A DNA stretch of 38,452 nt from Oscillibacter sp. (GCA_017937405.1 JAGBDS010000077.1:1-38452), one strand, 5' to 3'; positions 29,790 through 38,266 are shown, numbered from the stretch's first letter. The notes: a model not told the origin generated them from the letters alone. A program made the numbers and translations.

Positions 29790-31046
29790 TTGCTGAAAAA
29801 AGTTCTGAAATTCCTGCGCTCCATGGCCTTCGGCATGGTGCTGCTGGTGCTGATCCTGATCTGCAGTCTGGCAGGCTCCCTGATCGCGCAGGGAAATGAC
29901 CCGTCGTGGTACGTGCAGACCTATCCCGGCTGGCACGGCCCGCTGTTGGCGCTGGGACTGGACGATGTGTTCAATAGCTGGTATTTCATCACGCTGCTGG
30001 TGCTGCTGTGCCTGAATCTGGTGTTGTGCTCTCTGGTGCGCATCCGGCGGGTGGTGAAGGCGGCGAAAAACGCTCCGGCCAACGCCGCCAAGCTGGAGAC
30101 GCAGGTACATCTGACGCCTGCGGGCGCGGAGCAGTTGCGGATCCACCTGGAGGGTCGGCATTACAAAAAAACAGAGTGCGGTGAAGCCACCATCTATACG
30201 AAAAACTCCCTTGGGTGGTACGGTTCCTTCCTGACCCATCTGGCCATCCTGCTGACGGTGCTGTTCGGAGCGGCGGCCATCTATTTGCCCACGGTGACGG
30301 ACCAGACCTGTATGCCCGGTCAGGCGCTGACCATGGCGGACGGCACCGCCATCGGCGTGGAGTCCTTCCATATTGAAAATGAGACCGGGGAGCTGGACTA
30401 TGCCAGCGTCATCACCGTTACCCTGCCGGACGGCCGCACGGGAGGTCCGGAGCGCATCAGCGTCAACCACCCCTATGCCTTCGGCGGCTATAAGATCTAC
30501 CAGCAGACCTACGGCACCGCCGGAGCAGTGACCGTCCGCAATACCGCCACCGGCGGCGAGGACAGCTTTACCTTGGATTCCATGTGCTTTTTGTCCCTGG
30601 ATGGCACCAACGGCGTCTGGTTTGAGGCGCTGTACCCCGGCTACATCCGGGATGAGAACGGGAACTTCACCCTCATCACCCAGACCTCCGGCGCCTATGA
30701 GGACCCGGTGTACCAGATCCTGCTGGCCTCTGACGGCGTGTACACCCCAGTGATGGTATTCCCCGGGGAGACGGTGTCCGTAGCGGGGGTGGACTTCACC
30801 TTTGATGACCCCGTGGAGTATCCGGGCCTGCGCATCAAGCGGACGCCCACGCTGGTCAACGCCCTGCTGTGCGCCGCCTTTGTGCTGATGATCGCGGGAC
30901 TGTGGTTCTGTTTCTTCCAGACGCCGGTCATCGTGACGGTGCGGGAGGACGGCTATGCTGTGGGCGGCCCCAAGCCCCAGGGACTGGAGCTGGAGTTGTC
31001 AGCCCTGCTGGAAACTGAGATCAGAAAAGAGGATGAACAATGCTGA
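29790..31046 (+). CDS. resB: Cytochrome c biogenesis protein ResB (Ccs1)
   Basis: The 418-residue protein has four membrane helices: about 12-32 (FGMVLLVLILICSLAGSLIA), 65-90, 147-168 and 355-378. A large extracytoplasmic domain lies between the third and fourth. This is the ResB/Ccs1 layout, though shorter than the B. subtilis protein. With ResC it delivers heme and attaches it to CxxCH motifs outside the membrane (System II). The start is a TTG at 29790, with GAGG upstream. Placement directly after two pentaheme cytochromes fits. The stop codon overlaps the resC start by seven bases. Confidence 0.9.
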   Translation: MLKKVLKFLRSMAFGMVLLVLILICSLAGSLIAQGNDPSWYVQTYPGWHGPLLALGLDDVFNSWYFITLLVLLCLNLVLCSLVRIRRVVKAAKNAPANAAKLETQVHLTPAGAEQLRIHLEGRHYKKTECGEATIYTKNSLGWYGSFLTHLAILLTVLFGAAAIYLPTVTDQTCMPGQALTMADGTAIGVESFHIENETGELDYASVITVTLPDGRTGGPERISVNHPYAFGGYKIYQQTYGTAGAVTVRNTATGGEDSFTLDSMCFLSLDGTNGVWFEALYPGYIRDENGNFTLITQTSGAYEDPVYQILLASDGVYTPVMVFPGETVSVAGVDFTFDDPVEYPGLRIKRTPTLVNALLCAAFVLMIAGLWFCFFQTPVIVTVREDGYAVGGPKPQGLELELSALLETEIRKEDEQC

Positions 31047-31828
31047 ACATTTTGTTTTTTGCGGGGCTTGCCCTGTATCTCGCTGCCGTTGTGTTGGAGT
31101 TCGGCGGCATGGTGTTCAAAAAAGAGGCGGTGACCAAGGCCGCTTGGTGGCTTTTCGTGGCAGGCGCGGTTTGCAACACCGCCTATCTGGTGGCCCGGGG
31201 CATCGCCGCCGGACGGCTGCCGCTGTCCAACCAGTTTGAGTTTGCCACGGCCTTCGCCTGGGGCATCGCGGTGATGCTCATTGTCCTGCGGATGAAGTTC
31301 CGGGCGGAGTGGGTCTCCGCCGTGGCCATGCCCATGGTGTTCCTGGTGCTGTCCTATGCGGCCCTCCAGCCCAAGGAAATCACGGAGCTGATGCCCGCCC
31401 TGCGTAGTGCCTGGTTCGGCCTGCATATCGGCTCCGCCGTGTTCTCCTATGCCGCCTTCGTGCTGGCGGGCTGCGGCGGAGTGCGGTATCTGCTGCTGGA
31501 AAAGCGGGAGTGTGAAAGTGCGCGGCTCTCCCAGATGGACTATCTGTGCTACCGGTTGGTGGCGCTGGGCTTCCTGCTGCTGACAGTGGTCATCCTCTCC
31601 GGCGCCATCTGGGCGGAGCAGGCGTGGTCCGCCTTCTGGACATGGGATCCCAAGGAGACCTGGGCGCTTATCACGTGGATTCTGTATGCTATCTATCTGC
31701 ATCTGCGGATGCGGAAGAAGCGGAGCGGCAAGGTCATGGCCTGGTTCACTGTCATCGCCGTCCCGGTGGTGCTGTTCACTTTCATCGGCGTCAATACCCT
31801 GCTGCCGGGCCTCCATTCCTACGGCTGA
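31040..31828 (+). CDS. resC: Cytochrome c biogenesis protein ResC (CcsA)
   Basis: The 262-residue protein has about eight membrane helices and the heme-handling tryptophan-rich motif WAEQAWSAFWTWDPKETW (near 192-209). Conserved histidines near helix ends (GLHIGSAVFSYAAF and the terminal LLPGLHSYG) act as heme ligands in the family. Together with ResB it forms the System II heme lyase. No thiol-reducing CcdA or ResA is in the window. The CxxCK catalytic heme of NrfA is handled by a dedicated lyase in some proteobacteria; here none is visible, so this ResBC pair presumably handles both motifs, as proposed for other non-proteobacterial NrfA loci. Confidence 0.9.
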   Translation: MLNILFFAGLALYLAAVVLEFGGMVFKKEAVTKAAWWLFVAGAVCNTAYLVARGIAAGRLPLSNQFEFATAFAWGIAVMLIVLRMKFRAEWVSAVAMPMVFLVLSYAALQPKEITELMPALRSAWFGLHIGSAVFSYAAFVLAGCGGVRYLLLEKRECESARLSQMDYLCYRLVALGFLLLTVVILSGAIWAEQAWSAFWTWDPKETWALITWILYAIYLHLRMRKKRSGKVMAWFTVIAVPVVLFTFIGVNTLLPGLHSYG

Positions 31829-31840
31829 GGAGAGATGCAG

Positions 31841-32125
31841 ATGAATTTCAACGGTATTTTGGTGGGAGTGGTCACATTCCTGCTGATCGGCCTGTTCCAT
31901 CCCATCGTCATCAAGGCGGAGTATTATTTTACCAAGCGCTGCTGGCCGGTGTTCCTGGTGGCAGGGTTGGCGCTGCTGCTGGGGTCGTTGTGGATCTCTG
32001 ACGCCATCGTCAGCATCCTGGTGGCCATTTTGGGCATCAGTTGCCTGTGGAGCATCAAGGAACTGTTTGAGCAGGAGGAACGGGTGAAAAAAGGCTGGTT
32101 TCCAGCCAATCCAAAGCGCAAATGA
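31841..32125 (+). CDS. DUF4491 family membrane protein
   Basis: The 94-residue protein has three membrane helices: MNFNGILVGVVTFLLIGLFHPIVIKAEYY, WPVFLVAGLALLLGSLWIS and IVSILVAILGISCLWSI. The conserved tail is KELFEQEERVKKGWFPANPKR. These match DUF4491, a short family often encoded next to NrfA and ResBC in gut bacteria. I chose the ATG at 31841 because GAGGAG is about eight bases before it; the ATG at 31835 is too close. Function unknown. Position implies a role in cytochrome assembly or in anchoring the reductase. Confidence 0.8.
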   Translation: MNFNGILVGVVTFLLIGLFHPIVIKAEYYFTKRCWPVFLVAGLALLLGSLWISDAIVSILVAILGISCLWSIKELFEQEERVKKGWFPANPKRK

Positions 32126-32135
32126 GGTGCTGTGA

Positions 32136-32957
32136 TTGAAAAAGCAGGTTTTACTGATCAATGATCTGGCCGGGTATGGAAATGTGGCCTTGTCCGCCAT
32201 GATTCCGGTGCTGACGTACATGGGCTGCCATGTCTGCAATCTTCCTACGGCATTGGTTTCCAATACGCTGGACTACGGGAAATTCCGCATCCTGGAAACG
32301 ACGGACTATATGCGGGACACGCTGGCGGTGTGGCAGGAGTTGGACTTTCAGTTCGACGCCATATCAACGGGGTTTGTGGTGTCGGAGCAGCAGGCAAAGC
32401 TGATCGCTGACTTCTGCAAGCAGCGCTCTGCCGACGGGACGATGATCTTTGTGGATCCCATCATGGGCGACGAGGGAAGCCTCTATAACGGTGTGACGGA
32501 GCAGACGGCGGCCCATTTGCGGGAGCTGACCACTGTTGCTGATTATGTGGTCCCCAATTATACGGAGGCCGCCTATCTTGCCAATGTGCCGTATCAGAAA
32601 GACGGAATGTCCAGGGAGGAGGCCAAGGCGCTGGTTATGAAGCTACGGGAGATCGGCGCCAAGTCCGTGGTCATCACCAGCGCGCTGGTAGACGGCGAAC
32701 ACGCGGTGGTGGGCTACGACCACCGGCGGGACGAGTATTTCCTCCTGCCCTTTGAGGAGATTCCAGTCCGCTTCCCCGGTACCGGCGACGTGTTCTCTGC
32801 GGTGCTGATGGGAAAGGTGCTGGCGGGGGAGCCGCTGGCCCAGAGCACCCAAAAGGCCATGGACGCCGTGAAAAACATGATCGAGCTGAACCGGAATGCC
32901 CCGGACAAGTACAGGGGGCTTCCTATCAGCAGTTGTCTGGGGGTCATTGACGGATGA
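32136..32957 (+). CDS. pdxY: Pyridoxamine/pyridoxal kinase (PdxY-like)
   Basis: The 273-residue ribokinase-fold protein shows INDLAGYGNVALSA at the substrate site, DPIMGDEGSLYNG, NYTEAAYL and the anion-hole motif PGTGDVFSA with the catalytic Asp. It phosphorylates vitamin B6 vitamers with ATP. The start is a TTG at 32136, seven bases after GAGGTG; no ATG is available nearby. It follows DUF4491 by ten bases and overlaps the next gene by four, so it is transcribed with the cytochrome genes; a metabolic link to nitrite reduction is not obvious. Confidence 0.88.
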   Translation: MKKQVLLINDLAGYGNVALSAMIPVLTYMGCHVCNLPTALVSNTLDYGKFRILETTDYMRDTLAVWQELDFQFDAISTGFVVSEQQAKLIADFCKQRSADGTMIFVDPIMGDEGSLYNGVTEQTAAHLRELTTVADYVVPNYTEAAYLANVPYQKDGMSREEAKALVMKLREIGAKSVVITSALVDGEHAVVGYDHRRDEYFLLPFEEIPVRFPGTGDVFSAVLMGKVLAGEPLAQSTQKAMDAVKNMIELNRNAPDKYRGLPISSCLGVIDG

Positions 32958-33226
32958 GCAGACCGAAAATCAGAATTACGCTGGTGGAGAGGAAAGGCCC
33001 TGTGGGCTGCCACCGGGGACACCGCGTGGGCGACAGCTATGATTTTGACACAGAGCGGGGCCAGCTCTGCCCCATGGCCATGCATGTGGCCTTTCCCTAT
33101 GTGGACATCCTTCGATATGGCGGCGAGATCCCCGGCCAGGAGAAAGGGACGGCTGTGTTTTGCTGCCCGGATGTGGATACGCTGAACATCTTTCGCATCG
33201 AGCGGCTGGACGGCGACGAGCCCTGA
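32954..33226 (+). CDS. TIGR04076 family protein
   Basis: The 90-residue protein has the conserved pattern of TIGR04076: ITLVERKGPVGCHRGHRVGDSYDF, LCPMAMHVAFPYVDILRYGGEIP and a C-terminal VFCCPD. C19, C39 and the paired cysteines at the end could bind a metal. Function is not known. It overlaps pdxY by four bases (ATGA) and is the last gene before a terminator, so it closes the nrf-to-pdxY transcript. Confidence 0.75.
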   Translation: MSRPKIRITLVERKGPVGCHRGHRVGDSYDFDTERGQLCPMAMHVAFPYVDILRYGGEIPGQEKGTAVFCCPDVDTLNIFRIERLDGDEP

Positions 33227-33257
33227 CCGGAGCAGGGCCGCTTGCATAAAACGCGTT

Positions 33258-33289
33258 AAAAAAGGAACGGCAGTCTGCCGTTCCTTTTT
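33258..33289. terminator. Bidirectional terminator, nrf operon/hcp
   Basis: A 14-bp stem (AAAAAGGAACGGCA and its complement) with A- and T-runs on the two sides. Ends the plus-strand operon and the convergent hcp. Confidence 0.85.
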
Positions 33290-33300
33290 GCTTACCAGGG

Positions 33301-34935
33301 TCAGGATTTCTTCTCTCCAAAGAACAGCGCCAGATCGTCTTCCACGGTGCCGATACCGGCGATGCCGAAGCGCTTCACCAGCACCTTGGACACATTGGGA
33401 CTGAGGAAGGCCGGCAGGGTGGGGCCCAGGTGAATGTTCTTCACTCCCAGATACAGCAGAGACAGCAGCACGATGACCGCCTTCTGCTCGTACCAGGCGA
33501 TGTTGTAGACGATGGGCAGGTCGTTGATGTCCTCCAGGCCGAAGACCTCCTTCAGCTTCAGGGCGATGACCGCCAGAGAGTAGGAGTCGTTGCACTGGCC
33601 CGCGTCCAGCACCCGGGGGATGCCGCCGATCTCGCCCAGGTCCAGCTTGTTGTACTTGTACTTGGCGCAGCCGGCAGTGAGAATGACGGCGTCCTTGGGC
33701 AGAGCCTTGGCGAACTCCGTGTAGTAGTCTCGGCTCTTGGCACGGCCGTCGCAGCCTGCCATGACCACGAATTTGCGGATAGCGCCGCTCTTGACGGCCT
33801 CCACAACCTTGTCCGCCAGAGCCATCACCTGGGCATGGGCAAAGCCGCCGATGATTTCGCCCCGCTCCAGCTCCGTGGGAGGCGCGCAGCGCTTGGCGAG
33901 CTCGATGAGGGCGGAGAAGTCCTTCTCCTCGCCGATGTGCGTGCAGCCGGGATAGCCTGCTGCCCCGGTGGTGTACAGCCGGTCCTTGTAGCTGTCCTTC
34001 GGCGGCACGATGCAGTTGGTGGTCATGAGGATGGGGCCGTTGAACTGCTGGAACTCCTCCTTTTGCTTCCACCAGGCGTTGCCGTAGTTGCCCACGAAGT
34101 TGGGATACTTTTTGAAGACCGGGTAGTAGTGGGCCGGGAGCATCTCGGAGTGGGTGTACACGTCCACACCGGTACCCTGGGTCTGCTCCAGCAGCAGCTC
34201 CAGGTCCCGCAGATCGTGGCCGGAGACCAGGATACCGGGATTTTTACCCACGCCGATATTCACTCTCGTGATTTCCGGATTTCCGTAGGCCTCGGTGTTG
34301 GCCTTGTCCAGTAGCGCCATGCCGCTGACACCATACTTGCCGGTCTCCAGCGCCAGGGCTACCAGATCATCCGCTGTCAGACTGTCATCCAGTGTGGCAG
34401 CCAGAGCCCGCTGCAGGAAGGCGTCCACTTCGCCGTCCTCCCGCAGCAGGGCGTTGGCGTGCTTGGAGTAAGCGGACAGGCCCTTCAAGCCGTAGGTGAT
34501 GAGCTCCCGCAGGGAGCGGATGTCCTCATCCTCCGTGGACAGCACGCTCGCCTGTGCGGCCTTAGCTTCAAACGCAGACTCCTCCGCCGTCCAGTGGGCA
34601 GCTTCGGGCAGGGCAGAGCTGTCCATGACCAGGGTCAACAGTTCCTGCTTTACATCCAGTGTCTCCCGGATACGAGACACGATGGCTTCCTTGTCGAAGT
34701 TCGCGTTGGTGATGGTGACGAACAGGTTCCAGGTGACCAGGTAGTTCACTTGGGCGTCCACCGCTGTCCCCTCGGCCCGCAGTTGGGTGGTCACGGCGGC
34801 AAGACCCCGGGTCACGTAGACCAGCAGGTCCTGCATGGCCGCCACGTCCGGCGTTTTTCCGCAGACACCAACCCGGGTGCAACCGGCGCAGCCGGCGGTC
34901 TCCTGGCACTGATAGCAAAACATGTTGTGTTCCAT
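33301..34935 (-). CDS. hcp: Hydroxylamine reductase (hybrid cluster protein)
   Basis: The 544-residue Hcp starts at 34935, with GGAGG eight bases upstream. The N-terminal four cysteines C7, C10, C19 and C25 have the CX2CX8CX5C spacing of the [4Fe-4S] class found in strict anaerobes. Hybrid-cluster ligand blocks are visible: [51 protein letters not shown] and GQCNDSYS. Hcp reduces hydroxylamine in vitro and nitric oxide in vivo, in the cytosol. Convergent to the nrf operon, it is a logical partner that removes NO and hydroxylamine escaping nitrite reduction. No Hcr reductase gene is adjacent. Confidence 0.95.
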   Translation of the reverse strand: MEHNMFCYQCQETAGCAGCTRVGVCGKTPDVAAMQDLLVYVTRGLAAVTTQLRAEGTAVDAQVNYLVTWNLFVTITNANFDKEAIVSRIRETLDVKQELLTLVMDSSALPEAAHWTAEESAFEAKAAQASVLSTEDEDIRSLRELITYGLKGLSAYSKHANALLREDGEVDAFLQRALAATLDDSLTADDLVALALETGKYGVSGMALLDKANTEAYGNPEITRVNIGVGKNPGILVSGHDLRDLELLLEQTQGTGVDVYTHSEMLPAHYYPVFKKYPNFVGNYGNAWWKQKEEFQQFNGPILMTTNCIVPPKDSYKDRLYTTGAAGYPGCTHIGEEKDFSALIELAKRCAPPTELERGEIIGGFAHAQVMALADKVVEAVKSGAIRKFVVMAGCDGRAKSRDYYTEFAKALPKDAVILTAGCAKYKYNKLDLGEIGGIPRVLDAGQCNDSYSLAVIALKLKEVFGLEDINDLPIVYNIAWYEQKAVIVLLSLLYLGVKNIHLGPTLPAFLSPNVSKVLVKRFGIAGIGTVEDDLALFFGEKKS

Positions 34936-35127
34936 GAATATACCTCCATATGTTCCGTGGGCGGGGCGTTGCGCCTCCGCCGATGGTTCCTTGATGTGAC
35001 GGACACAGTATACGATGTGCACCGAAGTAAATCTGTTGGAAAAACAACAAAACAGAGCGGAAATACATGGATATTATGGAGGTTTGGATATTTAAAGGTA
35101 TTCTTTCACTGGCTATTCCCAGAACAA

Positions 35128-35889
35128 AGCAAGGACCGTGATATCGCCATGGTGTTCCAGAGCTACGCTCTGTACCCCCACATGACGGTCTATGAGAACA
35201 TGGCCTTCTCCCTGAAGCTGCGGAAGTTCCCAAAGGACGAGATCGACAAGCGGGTGCGGGAGGCTGCCGAGGCTCTGGACATCACCCAGTATCTGGACCG
35301 GAAGCCCAAGGCCCTGTCCGGCGGTCAGCGGCAACGCGTGGCCATCGGCCGTGCCATCGTCCGGGAGCCCAAGGTGCTGCTGATGGACGAGCCCCTGTCT
35401 AACCTGGACGCCAAGCTGCGCAACCAGATGCGTGCGGAGATCATCAAGCTGCGGCAGAAGATCGACACGACGTTCATGTACGTGACTCATGACCAGACCG
35501 AGGCCATGACCCTGGGTGACCGCATCGTCATTATGAAGGACGGCGTTATCCAGCAGGTAGGAACCCCCCAGGAGGTCTTTGACCACCCTGCCAACCTGTT
35601 CGTGGCCGGCTTCATCGGCGTGCCCCAGATGAACTTCTTCGACGCCGAGCTGGTGAAGGCAGAGGGCAAGTACGCCGTGACCGTGGGCGGCATCCAGGTG
35701 GAACTGAGTGAGGAGAAGCAGGCCGCTCTGACGAAGAACGGTGTGGCGTCCCAGACCATCACCCTGGGCGTGCGGCCCGAGCACATCGCCCTTATGGGTG
35801 ACGGAGCCCAGATGCTCCACGGCACCGTGGATGTCAGCGAGATGATGGGCAGTGCGGTGCACCTGCATGTGAACGTGCTGGGCAAGGAC
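35128..35889 (+). pseudogene. Sugar ABC transporter ATPase (MsmX/UgpC type), both ends missing
   Basis: About 254 codons match the middle of an MsmX-type ATPase: Q-loop [17 protein letters not shown], signature [14 protein letters not shown], Walker [14 protein letters not shown]-loop [10 protein letters not shown], and the regulatory TOBE region ([12 protein letters not shown]). Homology begins abruptly at SKDRDIAM, so Walker A and about the first 70-80 residues are absent. It ends abruptly at LHVNVLGKD, before the normal C-terminus, where phage-like sequence starts. No permease or binding-protein gene is nearby. Without Walker A it cannot hydrolyse ATP. It is a recombination relic and its open frame extends by chance on both sides. 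Confidence 0.85.
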
Positions 35890-35891
35890 GC

Positions 35892-36167
35892 TAGTGCCGA
35901 GATGTCCGGGGGACATCATCACAGAAGGAAAAAGTCTCCACCACTGTGTGGGAGGATAACCTCGCTCTGGCCCAGGCCGAAGCGTGGCCCGGAAGCGTCA
36001 CTGTGGAGCGCGTCCCGGAGGACGAGCGGCCGCCGGCAGCGCCGCCCAGCAATGAGGAGCTGGCGGCGGAGAACAAGCTTCTGAAGGAGCAGGTATCCGC
36101 TCTCAGCGACCAGAACGAATTCCAGGAAGAGCTGATCGTAGAGCTGGCAAACATCGTCTATGCGTAA
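35892..36167 (+). pseudogene. Phage tail gene, 3' fragment
   Basis: A frame ending TAA at 36165-36167 encodes [22 protein letters not shown], a Pro/Glu linker, a Leu/Glu heptad coiled coil ([24 protein letters not shown]) and the ending ELIVELANIVYA. It is the kind of C-terminus found in tail-associated proteins just upstream of small XkdX-like and lysis genes. The 5' part is replaced by the ABC ATPase fragment at about 35890-35912, so the beginning is lost. No ribosome site leads it. Confidence 0.55.
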
Positions 36168-36222
36168 GTTCTGCGCCACGGTGGCGCTGTACTTATATTT
36201 CTGGTTGGAAGGAGGTACGGAG

Positions 36223-36384
36223 ATGATGGCAATGCTGTTTGCGCAGCGTGTGATCCTGGGCAAGACTGAGTTTGCGGCGGTTCCCGCAAAGCTCAAGCCC
36301 CAGGTGGCAGACATCCTTGTCAACGAGTGCGGCCTGCCGGAGTTGGTCCCCACCGAATTCGGCGGCACCGCTGACGCCGAGTAA
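36223..36384 (+). CDS. Small phage protein, CD1375/XkdX-like
   Basis: The 53-residue protein has the pattern LFAQRVILGKTEFAAVPAKLKPQVADIL, like the short proteins (CD1375 or XkdX types) encoded between tail fibre and holin genes in clostridial phages. The ATG at 36223 follows AAGGAGG by eight bases and is preferred to the overlapping ATG at 36160, whose translation gives an unrelated hydrophobic leader. It is followed by a terminator, so it belongs to the tail operon. Function unknown. Confidence 0.65.
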   Translation: MMAMLFAQRVILGKTEFAAVPAKLKPQVADILVNECGLPELVPTEFGGTADAE

Positions 36385-36390
36385 CTGACA

Positions 36391-36420
36391 GGCCCCTGTC
36401 CTCCGGGGCGGGGGCTTTTT
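36391..36420 (+). terminator. Terminator of phage tail segment
   Basis: GCCCC (36392-36396) pairs with GGGGC (36411-36415) around a GC-rich loop and is followed by five T. Confidence 0.6.
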
Positions 36421-36475
36421 CTGCACGACACCAAGTCGGAATTTGTAAAACTGATATACGCGGAGGAATCATCCT

Positions 36476-36757
36476 ATGTACATCGACATCGAGACCATCA
36501 ACTCCCTTGCAAAGCTCATTGGTTCCCTGGCAGTGATCGGCGGCGCTCTGGTTGCCCTCTACAAGTTCGTTGAGCGGGACAAAAGGCAGAGCAAGCTCAT
36601 CAAGGATATCCAGACGGAGCAGACGCTTTTGTGCTACGGAATCAAGGCCTGTTTGCAGGGGCTGGCGGAGCAGGGCTGTGACGGCCCGGTGCATGATGCG
36701 CTGGATAAGTTAGACAAGCACCTCAACCAGAAAGCTCACGGGGAGGTGCCGGGATGA
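36476..36757 (+). CDS. Phage membrane-anchored small protein (module B)
   Basis: The 93-residue protein has a membrane helix at about 12-30 (LIGSLAVIGGALVALYKFV) followed by a charged helical tail (ERDKRQSKLIKDIQTEQTLLCYG). It leads the lysis cassette: GGAGG before the ATG, and its stop overlaps the next gene (ATGA). It has the shape and position of an XhlA-like holin partner, though its sequence differs from the module A protein at 17300. Function inferred from context. Confidence 0.65.
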   Translation: MYIDIETINSLAKLIGSLAVIGGALVALYKFVERDKRQSKLIKDIQTEQTLLCYGIKACLQGLAEQGCDGPVHDALDKLDKHLNQKAHGEVPG

Positions 36758-37104
36758 GCGGCAAGCGTCTGGACAAGCCCCATGGCCCGGCCACCAGCAA
36801 GGTGATCGCCCTGGGCGTCCTGCTGATGGACGCGGTGGCAACTTTGGCCGTGCTGGCTCTCTGCGGCCTCGCTATCGTGCGTCAGTTCCAGGGGGCGCTC
36901 CCATACCTAACCACCCTTATCGGGGCCTTACAGGCCGTCACAGGCGTTGTGCTGGGGGCATATTTCAACAAGAGCAAGGCGGAAAACACAAAAGGCGGCA
37001 TCGTCTATGACGCCGCCCTGGGTGTGTCAGCCGCGGAACAGTGGAATGGTCCCGCGGTAGGCACAGCGGGAGATGCTGTGTCCGATTCGGACACGGATTT
37101 GTGA
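36754..37104 (+). CDS. Phage holin-like membrane protein (module B)
   Basis: The 116-residue protein has membrane helices at about 17-42 (VIALGVLLMDAVATLAVLALCGLAIV) and 48-70. The block GALPYLTTLIGALQAVTGVVLGAYFNKSKAENTKGGIVYDAAL is shared with the module A protein at 16893-17303, showing that two related phages left remnants in this window. The C-terminal tail is acidic (DAVSDSDTDL). It is coupled to the genes on both sides. Holin or antiholin function is inferred from shape and from the neighbouring endolysin. Confidence 0.7.
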   Translation: MSGKRLDKPHGPATSKVIALGVLLMDAVATLAVLALCGLAIVRQFQGALPYLTTLIGALQAVTGVVLGAYFNKSKAENTKGGIVYDAALGVSAAEQWNGPAVGTAGDAVSDSDTDL

Positions 37105-37115
37105 AAGGAGTACAT

Positions 37116-37439
37116 ATGAACATCGTAACAATTCTGATGGTGCTGCCGCTGCTGGTGGCATTGACCAACATGATCACCAACGTCATCAAGGGCCTGTGCG
37201 AGGCATTTGCTACCCACGCCAAGCTCATTGCTCCGGTGGTGGCGGTGTCTCTGACGCTGCTGGCCACTGCAGCCTATTTGCAGGTGTTTTCTGTGGCGGC
37301 AACCTGGTATTGGTACGCTGGCGGCGCGGTCGCTGGCCTTGTGGTAGCATATGTGGCAATGAACGGATACGACGGCCTGTATGAGGATTTGATCAAGCAT
37401 ATGAAAGGTCTGGCAGGTGGCGGAAATGGCAACAGCTAA
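37116..37439 (+). CDS. Phage holin
   Basis: The 107-residue protein has three membrane segments: 2-22 (IVTILMVLPLLVALTNMITNV), 38-62 (LIAPVVAVSLTLLATAAYLQVF) and 68-85. A short charged tail ends in Gly-rich residues. AAGGAG lies six bases before the ATG. It overlaps the endolysin gene, the usual order for holin and lysin. It would form membrane lesions that let the endolysin reach the wall. Confidence 0.75.
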   Translation: MNIVTILMVLPLLVALTNMITNVIKGLCEAFATHAKLIAPVVAVSLTLLATAAYLQVFSVAATWYWYAGGAVAGLVVAYVAMNGYDGLYEDLIKHMKGLAGGGNGNS

Positions 37440-38118
37440 GGATATTTTATCAGTTGCCCGCTCTGAGCTGGGGTGCAAGGAATCCCCGGCGGGCTCCAAC
37501 CGAACCAAATACGGCGCCTGGTACGGTCTGGATGGACAGCCCTGGTGCATGATGTTCATCCAGTGGGTGTTTGCCCAGGCCGGGGCGGCTCTGCCTGTCA
37601 AAACGGCGTCCTGCGGGACCTTCATGCGGGCAGCCCAGGCCGCCGGGCGGTGGGTGACATCCAATTACCAGCCGGGGGATGTTGTGATTTACGATTTCCC
37701 AGGCGGCGGGGCCACGGACCACTGCGGCATCGTGGAGCAGCTTGCAGGCGGCGGGATCATGGCTATTGAAGGAAACACCGGGGCTGGAAACGATGCAGAC
37801 GGCGGCCAAGTGCAGCGCCGTCCCCGCAGCAATAAGGTGATCGTCGGCGCGTTCAGGCCATCATATGACGTGGAAGAAACGGAGGACAATGTGATGAGAT
37901 ATACATACCTGAAAGACATCCCGGAGAAGTTCCGTCCCATCATCAACGACCTGATGACTGCCGGCATCATCCAGGGCGACGGCAGTGACCCTGCGGGCAA
38001 CGGCGACATCATCAACCTGACCCATGAGCAGGTGCGTACCCTGGTGTTTGTCTACCGGGGCGGCGGGTTTGACGCCAAGCTGATGGCTGTGGGGCTGGAG
38101 CCGGCAATCCAGCAATGA
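37426..38118 (+). CDS. CHAP-domain endolysin
   Basis: The 230-residue protein has an N-terminal CHAP amidase/endopeptidase domain with the catalytic C41 (PWCMMFIQW) and H99 (DHCGIVEQL) and the family NTG.. block (EGNTGAG). A C-terminal about 75-residue helical domain (YLKDIPEKFRPIINDLMTAGII) often follows CHAP or amidase domains in clostridial lysins and may bind the wall. It cuts peptidoglycan at lysis. I chose the ATG at 37426; a GTG at 37417 is also possible. The frame is intact, so the cassette could still be active if expressed. Confidence 0.85.
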   Translation: MATAKDILSVARSELGCKESPAGSNRTKYGAWYGLDGQPWCMMFIQWVFAQAGAALPVKTASCGTFMRAAQAAGRWVTSNYQPGDVVIYDFPGGGATDHCGIVEQLAGGGIMAIEGNTGAGNDADGGQVQRRPRSNKVIVGAFRPSYDVEETEDNVMRYTYLKDIPEKFRPIINDLMTAGIIQGDGSDPAGNGDIINLTHEQVRTLVFVYRGGGFDAKLMAVGLEPAIQQ

Positions 38119-38189
38119 CCTGACTACATATTGACTACTTTTTATCAACAATTCTCACCGATTTGGAACGTTTGTTTGTATCTCAAAAA

Positions 38190-38264
38190 CCCGAAAAATA
38201 GTAGCTATTTTCGGGAATAAAAACAAGAAAAAATCCTGCAATCTCAATGATTGCAGGATTTTCT
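38190..38264. terminator. Two hairpins between endolysin and tRNA-Ser
   Basis: The first is CCCGAAAATAG-type, 11 bp (38191-38215). The second is a strong AAAAAATCCTGCAAT stem (38229-38264) with A- and T-runs on both sides, serving as the tRNA-Ser terminator on the minus strand and probably the endolysin terminator on the plus strand. Confidence 0.7.
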
Positions 38265-38266
38265 TG

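Noticed and set aside
26263-29836. Long minus-strand frames across the two nrfA genes
   Set aside because: They mirror the heme protein genes, share the same artificial composition, and resemble each other only because the sense genes are duplicates.
30621-32263. Minus-strand frames over resB and resC
   Set aside because: Antisense to membrane protein genes with clear helices and coupled starts; composition is artefactual.
34459-36084. A single 541-residue ABC protein
   Set aside because: Only residues from 35128 to about 35889 match an ATPase. The left part is antisense to hcp and the right part reads phage DNA in the wrong frame.
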